DNA of 64,000 nucleotides, from NCBI GenBank assembly GCA_943788935.1, contig CALSSE010000009.1, positions 62,001-126,000 on the forward strand. The letters are read 5' to 3'. The translations under genes and the position numbers were made by a program. The notes below the pieces were generated by a model. That model was not told the DNA's origin, did not search any database, and was given only the letters and a program-made list of their open reading frames with translations. Shown here piece after piece: positions 15,731 through 23,287 of the stretch (position 1 is the stretch's first letter; every line of letters starts with the position of its first letter). Source of the DNA: an uncultured bacterium (lineage in GTDB: Bacteria; Myxococcota_A; Bradymonadia; UBA7976; VGTA01).

Positions 15731-16518
15731 AAGCGGGTGATACCTCAGCAGATGAGTTACTCAGTTGTGGTGAGCTAATCCAATGTGGAGCGACTTGTGT
15801 TGATCTGATGAGCGATCCAAATAACTGTGGTCGCTGTGGGCGAACCTGTGTCATCCCTAATGCAGAGGCGAATTGTCTCGCTGGTCAATGTGCGATCGAT
15901 CAATGCTTGGGAGAATACCAAAACATTGATGAACAGCTTAGCAATGGCTGTGAGACGATAAGTCAATGTGAGCCTGATCAACCCTGCATGAGCAGCTGCG
16001 GTAGTGAAGGGCGCGCCTACTGCGTTGATGAGGTCAGTGAGTGCGAGCCTCCTCCCGAGTCTTGTAATCTCCAAGACGATGATTGTGATGGTGTCTGTGA
16101 TGAAGGGTGGACTGATCTTGGATGTCGAGTGGGTGTTCATCGCGGTTATGGACGAGGTGAACATATCTACTCGACAGAGCTAGCGTTGGTCACCGGTGAT
16201 GGGCACAACCTCGAGAGAGAAAACTACTTTTATCTTTATGCCGAGACCCAGCCTAACACTCGACCGGTGTTTTATTGCCAAATGGGCAACAATCGACCTT
16301 TCCTGTCCACTCAAACTAATTGCGGCATTGGCAGAGCCCCGATCAGGACTTTAGGCTTTTGGCTCGCTGATCCAACTTGTGGCGCTTCCCCCCTTTATTT
16401 TCTCACCAAAGATACAGACAGCGACTTCTTCTACACGACCTCAGCGATGGAGAGAGATTACGCAGTGACCTTGGGTTATGTCGCTCAAGGGGTAGCCGGT
16501 TATATCTGGTTACCCTGA
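15715..16518 (+). CDS. C-terminal part of the frameshifted lipoprotein: Cys-rich plus DUF5648-like domain
   Basis: A 267-residue frame beginning at an ATG inside the repeat. Residues 20-75 form a Cys-rich motif common in Myxococcota surface proteins (NCGRCGRTCV...CLAGQC). More Cys pairs follow (CNLQDDDCDGVCDEGW). The last 125 residues resemble DUF5648, a domain with repeated FYTTS..ERD..GY..GVAGYIW motifs, here FFYTTSAMERDY and VAGYIWLP. On its own this frame lacks a signal peptide, so it is probably the export-dependent body of the lipoprotein started at 15467. ATGA overlap could allow restart, but the product would stay in the cytoplasm. Confidence 0.75.
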   Translation: MTGGSEAGDTSADELLSCGELIQCGATCVDLMSDPNNCGRCGRTCVIPNAEANCLAGQCAIDQCLGEYQNIDEQLSNGCETISQCEPDQPCMSSCGSEGRAYCVDEVSECEPPPESCNLQDDDCDGVCDEGWTDLGCRVGVHRGYGRGEHIYSTELALVTGDGHNLERENYFYLYAETQPNTRPVFYCQMGNNRPFLSTQTNCGIGRAPIRTLGFWLADPTCGASPLYFLTKDTDSDFFYTTSAMERDYAVTLGYVAQGVAGYIWLP

Positions 16519-16656
16519 CCAAGGCGCGAGCTTATCTTCTTGTCACAGCGATGTCATCATCGTAGAGTAGAGTCGTTGTCGCCAAAGAACTCGCAGGTTG
16601 AGCACTCGCAGGTTGAGCGCTCACCGATTGGGCGCTCACTCCATCATCAGCAATGA

Positions 16657-17271
16657 ATGGTCTTAGATGTGGATAAAACGAAATCAACCTCTCCCAAAAC
16701 GAAACGGAAATTACCGGAGGCTTTAGAGACCCTCGGTCCAACGATACAGCGGTTACGCAAGGCCGAGGGATACAGTCTGCAAGACCTCTCTGGAGAGTCA
16801 GGGATCGCTAAGTCGATCCTCTCTAGGATAGAGAATAATGAGACTAACCCCACATTGAGCACCGTTTGGAAACTCTCACAGGCGCTCAATACTAATCTAG
16901 ATGAACTCTTGAATGAACTCGATCATCGACCGGTGATCATGAGTCATCATCCTGCGGCACAGCTTCCCTTGCTCATCAGCGAAGATGGTCTCTGTGAGTT
17001 GAGAATTATCGGTGATATTGAGACTGTAGAGTGGGCTCAAGTCTATGAACTCAACGCACAGGTTGGTGGCGTTCTGAGGTCAGCGCCTCACCCCAAAGGG
17101 ACGGTGGAGAGCTTGTATGTCCGTCAGGGCATCGCGATCATTGAGATCGGTGAGATGTCGGTCGAGGTAGGACGAGGAGAGGTCGTTAGGTATCGAGGTG
17201 ACCTTCCTCATGAGATCCGCAGTGTGGGATCGGAGCCTCTACGAGCGACGATGACTAACTTACGACGATAA
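16657..17271 (+). CDS. XRE-family regulator with C-terminal cupin domain
   Basis: A 204-residue DNA-binding regulator. A helix-turn-helix of the XRE/HTH_3 type lies at about 27-82 (IQRLRKAEGYSLQDLSGESG, SILSRIENNETNPTLSTVWK), and a cupin barrel at about 125-203 (GTVESLYVRQG, GRGEVVRYRGDLPHEI). Such proteins sense a small ligand and control transport or amino acid/amine metabolism. I see no strong ribosome site at ATG 16657, so the transcript may be leaderless or the start may be GTG 16672. It converges on the peroxiredoxin gene. Its target is unknown. Confidence 0.85.
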   Translation: MVLDVDKTKSTSPKTKRKLPEALETLGPTIQRLRKAEGYSLQDLSGESGIAKSILSRIENNETNPTLSTVWKLSQALNTNLDELLNELDHRPVIMSHHPAAQLPLLISEDGLCELRIIGDIETVEWAQVYELNAQVGGVLRSAPHPKGTVESLYVRQGIAIIEIGEMSVEVGRGEVVRYRGDLPHEIRSVGSEPLRATMTNLRR

Positions 17272-17307
17272 CTAACTTACGACGATGATTCATAGATGGT
17301 GATGGGC

Positions 17308-17964
17308 TTATGAGGGCTGAGCGGTGAGACGTAGATAAGGCAGAACTTCTCTTACCTCTCCAAACTTCGCTCGTGCTTCCTCTGTTGAAAGTGATGGCGA
17401 TACCACGACATCATCACCTTGACGCCAACCCTCAGGGGTCGCGACTGGCGCTCGTGCAGTAAGCTGAATAGAGTCGATCACGCGTAAAATTTCATCAAAG
17501 TTACGACCGGTGGTCATCGGATAGGTTAGGCTGAGCTTGATACGCTTATCAGGACCGATCACAAACACGGTTCTCACTGTCGCGTTATCGGCGGCGGTTC
17601 GTCCCGCTGCTTCCTCACCTGCGGAAGCGGGGAGCATGCCATATAACTTCGCTACCGCTAGCTCGGGGTCTCCGATTAGCGGATAGCTCACTTCTGACCC
17701 GGTCGCGATGGAGATATCGCTCTTCCAGCGGAGATGATCTTGGACCCCATCGACGGAGAGACCGATCACTTTGGTGTTCCTCTGTGAGAACTCTTCTTGG
17801 AGTCGAGCCACCGCGCCTAACTCAGTGGTGCAGACCGGAGTAAAATCTTTGGGATGAGAGAATAAAACGGCATATCCGTCTCCAATCCATTCATGAAGAG
17901 AGAGCTCTCCCTCAGACGTGTTTGCGGTGAAATTAGGAGCGAGATCATTTATTTTAAGAGTCAT
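17308..17964 (-). CDS. 1-Cys peroxiredoxin (Prx6/AhpC-TSA family)
   Basis: A 218-residue thiol peroxidase that reduces hydrogen peroxide and organic peroxides. The peroxidatic Cys45 sits in the signature FSHPKDFTPVCTTELG. The length, the conserved SVDGVQDHLRWK and the C-terminal extension with TARAPVATPEGWRQGDDVV identify the Prx6 subgroup, which normally uses one Cys. Regulation may involve an inverted repeat TTCCTT-AA-AAGGAA at 17996-18009, 32 bases before the start. Confidence 0.95.
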   Translation of the reverse strand: MTLKINDLAPNFTANTSEGELSLHEWIGDGYAVLFSHPKDFTPVCTTELGAVARLQEEFSQRNTKVIGLSVDGVQDHLRWKSDISIATGSEVSYPLIGDPELAVAKLYGMLPASAGEEAAGRTAADNATVRTVFVIGPDKRIKLSLTYPMTTGRNFDEILRVIDSIQLTARAPVATPEGWRQGDDVVVSPSLSTEEARAKFGEVREVLPYLRLTAQPS

Positions 17965-17995
17965 TTAAGTTCTCATATTCTTTATTAAGGTTGAA

Positions 17996-18009
17996 TTCCT
18001 TAAAAGGAA
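17996..18009. promoter_or_regulatory. Candidate operator upstream of the peroxiredoxin gene
   Basis: Inverted repeat TTCCTT AA AAGGAA, 32 bases upstream of the start. A second short dyad CAAAT...ATTTG follows at about 18010-18025. No known regulator site is matched with certainty. Confidence 0.3.
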
Positions 18010-18089
18010 CAAATAATCCCATTTGTGTCAAAATATTTTAGAGGCAGTGATCAACTATTGGAATATTGAATACGCTTTCACGTTGTCAC

Positions 18090-18332
18090 CTAGCATCTTA
18101 AGTGTTTAGTATGGTTTAGGAATAACCATCGTTGGCAAGAACTGGAAAAGAGTCTCACGCTAAAGAGAATAAGGATCACACCGGAGATCTTCTGTACCTG
18201 CTTTGATCGCAGGGGGGCGAGCACAGGGATCAGCCTATGTGCATAAAAGGCTTTTCCTAGATCTAGCGTTAAGATCCCGCCGAGTGTCATGATCAAGAAA
18301 CCGATGTGTTGCTCAGCCTGAGGATATCTCTG
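18090..18332 (-). pseudogene. LysE/RhtB-family exporter, C-terminal remnant
   Basis: A frame of about 80 residues without a proper start (only a TTG at 18294-18296) resembles the end of LysE/RhtB amino acid exporters: YPQAEQ, then ILTLDLGKAFYAHRL, VLAPLRSK and KISGVILILFSVRLF. The upstream 230 bases on the same strand give only short broken frames. A full LysE protein is about 200 residues, so this is a decayed copy. It sits between the peroxiredoxin and VWA lipoprotein genes, with nothing else supported in 18333-18575. Confidence 0.5.
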
Positions 18333-18575
18333 TCATTGCGATGATCATAGAGTGTTTACCGAGCAGCTCACGAGCGATTAAAGGGCTAATGAATCTTAAA
18401 CACAGGGAGCGCTCTTTTCGCTGAGATTAGAGAGAGCAGGCGATTCAAGAGAGTAGAACGATGAGAGAGGAGGATCCCAGACGACTTAGGTGAGGCGCCG
18501 AGGGTTGTTTTGATGACTCATCGCTGCTCCTTGGAATCGATCAAAGGCGAGCATAGTTAGGGGGCGCTTCACGAC

Positions 18576-19916
18576 TCAGCGCTTCACCACCATACAGCCA
18601 AACTCAAAGCGGACTTGACCTTGTGTCTCACCACAAGAGGCAGGACAGAGCGTGACCCATTGAGGCATCATCGGATTATCGTAATACCACCCCTCTTGGT
18701 CACCACAGGCGGACTCGTTATCTACACGTGGAACCACATTTTCCATCTCGCCTTCAGGGGTCCAGTAGACGTTCATCTCGTCAGCGCTAAACATTACACT
18801 GCGTGTATCTTGAGGGAAGGCATAACCGCAGGGGAGCTCCGTCCCTTCTACGACTCGCTCCTCTAGTAAGACAAACAATGGCGCCCAATCCTCTTCACAA
18901 ACCGAGAATACGCCGCCATTGGTCGACTCGCTGAGGTCGATATAGGTCTGTCCACGCTCCTCACCACAAGAGCAGTTGTCGTCGAAGATACAGCTCGACA
19001 TATAACCGATGAGGTCGACGACGCTGTGAACGGTCGCTCCTCTTAGGTTGGGGTCACTGTTGATATTCATTAAGAACTCTTCGCTATCTAAGCCCCAGCC
19101 TGCGTCATCATCAGTGACAAAGACGATATGCTTGAGGGACTCTTCACGGAAAAATCCGCTCAGCTGCGGCGCGGCATCGACCATTTTTGAGAGAGGATCG
19201 CTGCTGTGAACATTGAGCCTAATATGTTTGTAAGTCTCGCTGTCGACGTCAGGACAGGTATCGGCAGCGCTGAGCGGCGGCGGAATGCAGACCCCGATAT
19301 AATCCCTTCCTGCGGTTGCTAAGTCTGCTTCAGCGGCCACGAGCGCCACTCTCACATCGAGACCTGCCATAGAGATACGTGTGGTGAAGTCGTTAAGGTT
19401 TCGCTGCACTTGGGCGATCTCCTCACCCATACTCGGAGAGGAGTCGATGACCCATACGATATCGACAGGTAAAGTGGCCTGAATTGCCTGTTCTGTGACC
19501 TCTCCACAGAGCATATATTCATCGCCAGCAGAAGTCTCGCCAGCGGAAGTCTCGCCAGCAGAAGTCTCGCCAGCAGCAGTCTCGCCAGCAGCAGTCTCGC
19601 CAGCGGAAGTCTCGCCAGCGGAAGTCTCACCAGCGGAAGTCTCACCAGCAGAAGTCTCGCCAGCAGCAGTCTCGCCGGCAGCAGTCTCGCCAGCAGCAGT
19701 CTCGCCAGCAGCAGTCTCGCCGGCGAGAGGAAGGTCATTCCCTGATGTCATCCCTCCTTGTCCCGTCTCTCCAGCGAGAGGTACATCGCTTCCTTGGTCT
19801 CTCTCTGTACGCATAATAGATTCAGGAGGAGAGAGAGTTACCGATTCACAAGCGCTTACTAAACACAAGAGGTAAGGGCTAAGTAAGAGCATAAGCCGAC
19901 GATAAGTAAAACACAT
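18576..19916 (-). CDS. VWA-type lipoprotein with AGETAAGETS linker
   Basis: A 446-residue lipoprotein. The lipobox is at about Cys23 (CLVSAC). A linker of some 15 copies of AGETA/AGETS follows to about residue 135. Then comes a von Willebrand A domain with the MIDAS DxSxS in WVIDSSPSMGEE and a later VFVTDDDAGWG. Further Cys pairs (CSCGEE) and a C-terminal Cys-containing region with WYYDNPMMPQWVTLCPASC complete it. VWA domains usually bind proteins through a metal ion; the partner is unknown. AGAGG precedes the ATG at 19916. The linker is coded by near-identical 15-bp units. Confidence 0.85.
   Translation of the reverse strand: MCFTYRRLMLLLSPYLLCLVSACESVTLSPPESIMRTERDQGSDVPLAGETGQGGMTSGNDLPLAGETAAGETAAGETAAGETAAGETSAGETSAGETSAGETSAGETAAGETAAGETSAGETSAGETSAGDEYMLCGEVTEQAIQATLPVDIVWVIDSSPSMGEEIAQVQRNLNDFTTRISMAGLDVRVALVAAEADLATAGRDYIGVCIPPPLSAADTCPDVDSETYKHIRLNVHSSDPLSKMVDAAPQLSGFFREESLKHIVFVTDDDAGWGLDSEEFLMNINSDPNLRGATVHSVVDLIGYMSSCIFDDNCSCGEERGQTYIDLSESTNGGVFSVCEEDWAPLFVLLEERVVEGTELPCGYAFPQDTRSVMFSADEMNVYWTPEGEMENVVPRVDNESACGDQEGWYYDNPMMPQWVTLCPASCGETQGQVRFEFGCMVVKR
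19515..19725 (-). repeat. 15-bp tandem repeats coding AGETA/AGETS
   Basis: Units of the form GCCAGCAGAAGTCTC or GCCAGCAGCAGTCTC (plus-strand reading) repeat about 14 times with single-base variants that swap Ser for Ala. Length changes of whole units keep the frame. Confidence 0.9.
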
Positions 19917-20263
19917 AATAAACCTCTAAATAGATAATATTCGATCATCATGCCTAGTAAATAGGATCAGTAACAATAAAATCGTCTATTTTGTCATTTA
20001 TTGTTCATCATGAGACCTCTTGATTAGATCTCAACGCTCGCTCCTGAATGTTGAATAACTAAGCGGGTTAACTAAGCGGGTGGGCTGACTAAGGTTGGTA
20101 TTAATGTAAGGTTGGTCTCACTATTGAAAAGTATTAAGTTCATGTCGTAAAGTGAAACGATATCACTTATTTTGATAAGTAGGCATACACACTACTCCAA
20201 CTCACTTTGGCTTCAAATGGACAAGTGAAATCAAAGAGTTACGTCATGTAATGGAATCCAGAA
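19917..20263. promoter_or_regulatory. Divergent spacer with candidate promoter and dyad
   Basis: This 347-base AT-rich gap holds no supported gene. A candidate sigma70 promoter for the MBL gene is TTGAAA (20124-20129), 18 bases, TAAAGT (20148-20153). Just downstream an inverted repeat ACTTAT-TTTG-ATAAGT lies at 20165-20180, placed as an operator would be. Confidence 0.35.
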
Positions 20264-22174
20264 ATGAAAATTAAATTTTGGGGGACTCGTGGTTCAATCT
20301 CAAAGTCAAATGAGAGTGTTCTTCGGTATGGTGGGAACACCTCATGTGTAGAGATTCGGTCAGCTGCGAATGATCTTCTTATATTAGATGCTGGGACAGG
20401 TCTCCATGGATTGAGTCATCAGCTACTTAAAGAGACACTTCCACTCAGAACGGCGAGCTTTCTTATCTCACATACTCATTGGGACCATATTCAAGGACTC
20501 CCCTTTTTCGCTCCTTTCTTTAACCCTAATCATGTGTGGAATCTCTATGGGCCTCCGACACTCACTCAAGACTTAAAGAGTATATTGAGCGGTCAGATGC
20601 AGAAGACTTATTTCCCGATTACTCAGGAGATATTTAACGCGCAGATTAATTATCATAACCTCACCGAAGGATATTTTAATATCGGCGACATTAAAGTGAC
20701 GACCCATTACCTAAATCACCCTGGGGTGACGATGGGCTATCGGATTGAGGTGGATGGATACACGATTGTGTATTCAACCGATCATGAGCCTCATGATTGT
20801 CGACTCGCTCATGGAGGACCTGTCATAAAAGGGAGTGAGGATGAGTTGCACGCCCAATTCCTAGCAGGGGCTGATTACGTCATTCACGATACCCAGTATG
20901 TCGCAGCGGAGTATGAGCGATTTCGAGGGTTTGGTCACAGCACAATGGAATATGTAGTGGACTTAGCTCATCAAGCAGATGTTCATAATCTGATCTTATT
21001 TCATCATGATCCATTGAGGAGCGACCAAGAGATCGATCAAATCGTTGATTTAAGCCGGCATCGTATCCTTGGCAAGCCTGGCCAGATGGAGATCTGGGGG
21101 GCGTCTGAGAATCTCCCTCTTTGGGTTGAGCCGCGATTGATCTTGCCGAATGCTCTCCACCAAGAGTTAGTTAAAGGAGAGCGAGTTAAAGGAGAGCGAG
21201 TTAAGGGAGAGGTGTTTGATCAACCTCTACACAGTGATCAAGACGAGAGAAGAACATCGGTCCTCGACGATCTCTCTCTTTTAAATGAACATGTGTTATG
21301 CGTCTCTCTTCGTACTCTCCAAGACGCGATCGCTCTCGCAAACCAGTCCGTATTACATGCCGAGACCGCTGCTGAAGCCTATCAACTTAAACGAGAACAC
21401 CACCCGCGTTTGATCTTTATACGGGCCCAAACCTCTGAAGAGCTGCAAGAGATCTATGATACTTTATTCCCTTCCGATGATGAGTCATACTCTTGCCAAG
21501 TCGTCATCTTTTGCGAAGCAGATGAGTGTCAATCGGATCAAGTTATGACACTCTCTCCTCAGCCGATTCGACTGGTAACCCCGGTGTCAGATATTTATCT
21601 ATCTTCTAGAATAGAGACATGGCTAAGACGCCTCGATGGTCAGTCTTCAAAGTGTGTATGGGAGAGAGGTTCTATCCCTCTTCGGGAGAGAGAGCGCCTC
21701 AGTTCAGTGACATACTTAGAAGATCGACTGAGAAAAGACGCACAGCTTAAAGAACAACTCAACATGATCTGTCAAGCGGCATGGCAAGCCTTGAACCTAC
21801 CCTCCGAGCGACCCATGCAAGTGAGTATCAACTTGATCACGAGTGATCGACAACACACAGTCTGCGCTTATCCAGATCTCGAGAGTGAGGAGCGATCCTG
21901 CTCTAGAGATGAGTCAATCTGCTCTCATGTTGTGGCGCGAGAGTCTGAGCTGTCAGCGTCTTATCATTCAGCTGATGCCTTTCTAAAGACCTATGCTCAG
22001 TTTACCAACTCGACGAGTCCCTCTACGATTAGGTTTTATGTCGGTAAGCCACTCTCTCTCAAAGGCCAAGTGATCGGCACGTTGTGCTGTTACAGCTCTA
22101 TGAATGTTCAATTACAACGGGGGCACCAAGTATTATTAGATCATTTCGTGAGAATGATTGAGGCTATATTGTGA
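20264..22174 (+). CDS. MBL-fold hydrolase with receiver-like and GAF domains
   Basis: A 636-residue protein. Residues 1-270 are a beta-lactamase-fold hydrolase of the RNase Z/phosphodiesterase-like group: FWGTRGS at 5-11, the metal motif HTHWDH at 70-75, NHP, STDHEP and later FHHDP ligands. After a short VKGER repeat (three 15-bp units near 21176-21210), about 335-450 looks like a degenerate response-regulator domain, and about 490-636 like a GAF domain ending in a dimer helix (GHQVLLDHFVRMIEAIL). The substrate is unknown; the GAF part suggests ligand control. The GTG of the next gene overlaps its stop (22171-22174). Confidence 0.85.
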   Translation: MKIKFWGTRGSISKSNESVLRYGGNTSCVEIRSAANDLLILDAGTGLHGLSHQLLKETLPLRTASFLISHTHWDHIQGLPFFAPFFNPNHVWNLYGPPTLTQDLKSILSGQMQKTYFPITQEIFNAQINYHNLTEGYFNIGDIKVTTHYLNHPGVTMGYRIEVDGYTIVYSTDHEPHDCRLAHGGPVIKGSEDELHAQFLAGADYVIHDTQYVAAEYERFRGFGHSTMEYVVDLAHQADVHNLILFHHDPLRSDQEIDQIVDLSRHRILGKPGQMEIWGASENLPLWVEPRLILPNALHQELVKGERVKGERVKGEVFDQPLHSDQDERRTSVLDDLSLLNEHVLCVSLRTLQDAIALANQSVLHAETAAEAYQLKREHHPRLIFIRAQTSEELQEIYDTLFPSDDESYSCQVVIFCEADECQSDQVMTLSPQPIRLVTPVSDIYLSSRIETWLRRLDGQSSKCVWERGSIPLRERERLSSVTYLEDRLRKDAQLKEQLNMICQAAWQALNLPSERPMQVSINLITSDRQHTVCAYPDLESEERSCSRDESICSHVVARESELSASYHSADAFLKTYAQFTNSTSPSTIRFYVGKPLSLKGQVIGTLCCYSSMNVQLQRGHQVLLDHFVRMIEAIL

Positions 22175-23256
22175 GTACTTTTTATAGAGTGGTCTTCATA
22201 TTCTCCGTCTTCTGTTCTCTAAGCGCCTGTGAAGAGCGCCACGTTAAACCTTATGCTCGTGTTCCTCAGTTAGGGGTTCTCTACGGTCCACTGACCGCCT
22301 ACTGCGAGATAGAGCTTGGTGACCAAGGTCGAGTAGACATCGAGGGAGAATACTTACCGAATGTGATCAATTGTGAGAATGGAGCAGCGGGCTTTGAGGC
22401 TCTGAAGGCTCAAGCGGTAGCGGCGAGGAGCTATCTCTATTATAAATTGAATGAGTATGGGAGCATCGATGACGGTCAGAGTGATCAGGTCTTCACCTGT
22501 GGACGGAGCCCCGGTCCACAGCATTACGCGGCTGTCGAGGCGACCTCTGGTGAGGTGCTCACTTATCAAGACGAGGTGATCGCCGCTTTTTATGTCGCTG
22601 GAGCGATCCCCTCTTCTCCTATGTGTGTAGGGATGGTGGGTGACTTAGATCCCTATAATACCGAGCGTTATGTCACTTATAATCAAGGACTTAGCGGAGA
22701 TCAGGTGATCCAGTCTACTCTCGGCTGGGTTGACCCGGCGAATCTCTATAATCGAGGATGTAAATCTCAAAATGGAGCCTCCTGTCTCGCTGAAGCGGGG
22801 ATCGACTATCAGAATATACTTCGATCTTACTACGGAGATGATATCACCCTCGAGCGTAGTGAAGGTGATTGTATATTGCTTACTATGTCAGAGATGAATG
22901 GTGGAGAAGAGAGTCCGAGTGAAGAGGGTCCTAGTGAAGAGCTGAGCGGTGGAGAAGAGAGTCCTAGTGAAGAGAGTCCTAGTGAAGAGAGTCCTAGTGA
23001 AGAGAGTCCTAGTGAAGAGAGTCCTAGTGAAGAGAGTTCTAGTGAAGAGAGTCCTAGTGAAGAGAGTTCTAGTGAAGAGAGTCCTAGTGAAGAGCAGGCT
23101 AAGCTAAGTTCCAATCTTACTGAGGAAGGAACGATGAGCTGTATGGGCTCAAAGAGTCATCGGCGAGAGAGGGGGTGGGAACCTATGATATACTTAGTCT
23201 TATGCTCGATATGGATCCTATTGAGAGGATGCATCGTACGTTCCTCAAGGGATTAG
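22171..23256 (+). CDS. SpoIID/LytB-domain lipoprotein with SPSEE repeats
   Basis: A 361-residue protein starting at GTG 22171 (GAGG upstream). The lipobox is Cys20 (SLSAC). Residues about 45-190 match the SpoIID/LytB domain (EYLPNVINCENG, FEALKAQAVAARSYLYYKL, ATSGEVLTY), found in the peptidoglycan lytic transglycosylase SpoIID and in amidase enhancers; in Gram-negative delta-type bacteria such proteins are envelope-associated. A run of SPSEE coded by 15-bp units (about 22960-23095) leads to a C-terminal hydrophobic segment (YLVLCSIWILLRG) with flanking basic residues. It is coupled to the MBL gene by a 4-base overlap. Confidence 0.85.
   Translation: MSTFYRVVFIFSVFCSLSACEERHVKPYARVPQLGVLYGPLTAYCEIELGDQGRVDIEGEYLPNVINCENGAAGFEALKAQAVAARSYLYYKLNEYGSIDDGQSDQVFTCGRSPGPQHYAAVEATSGEVLTYQDEVIAAFYVAGAIPSSPMCVGMVGDLDPYNTERYVTYNQGLSGDQVIQSTLGWVDPANLYNRGCKSQNGASCLAEAGIDYQNILRSYYGDDITLERSEGDCILLTMSEMNGGEESPSEEGPSEELSGGEESPSEESPSEESPSEESPSEESPSEESSSEESPSEESSSEESPSEEQAKLSSNLTEEGTMSCMGSKSHRRERGWEPMIYLVLCSIWILLRGCIVRSSRD
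22960..23095 (+). repeat. 15-bp tandem repeats coding SPSEE
   Basis: The unit CCTAGTGAAGAGAGT repeats about nine times with a few T/C changes (Ser for Pro). Expansion or loss keeps the frame. Confidence 0.9.
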
Positions 23257-23287
23257 GGGTACATCTCGGTACAGGGCGGAGACCTTC

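Noticed and set aside
16580..16640. Short direct repeats ACTCGCAGGTTGAGC before the XRE gene
   Set aside because: Only two short copies in a small gap; not enough to call a regulator site.
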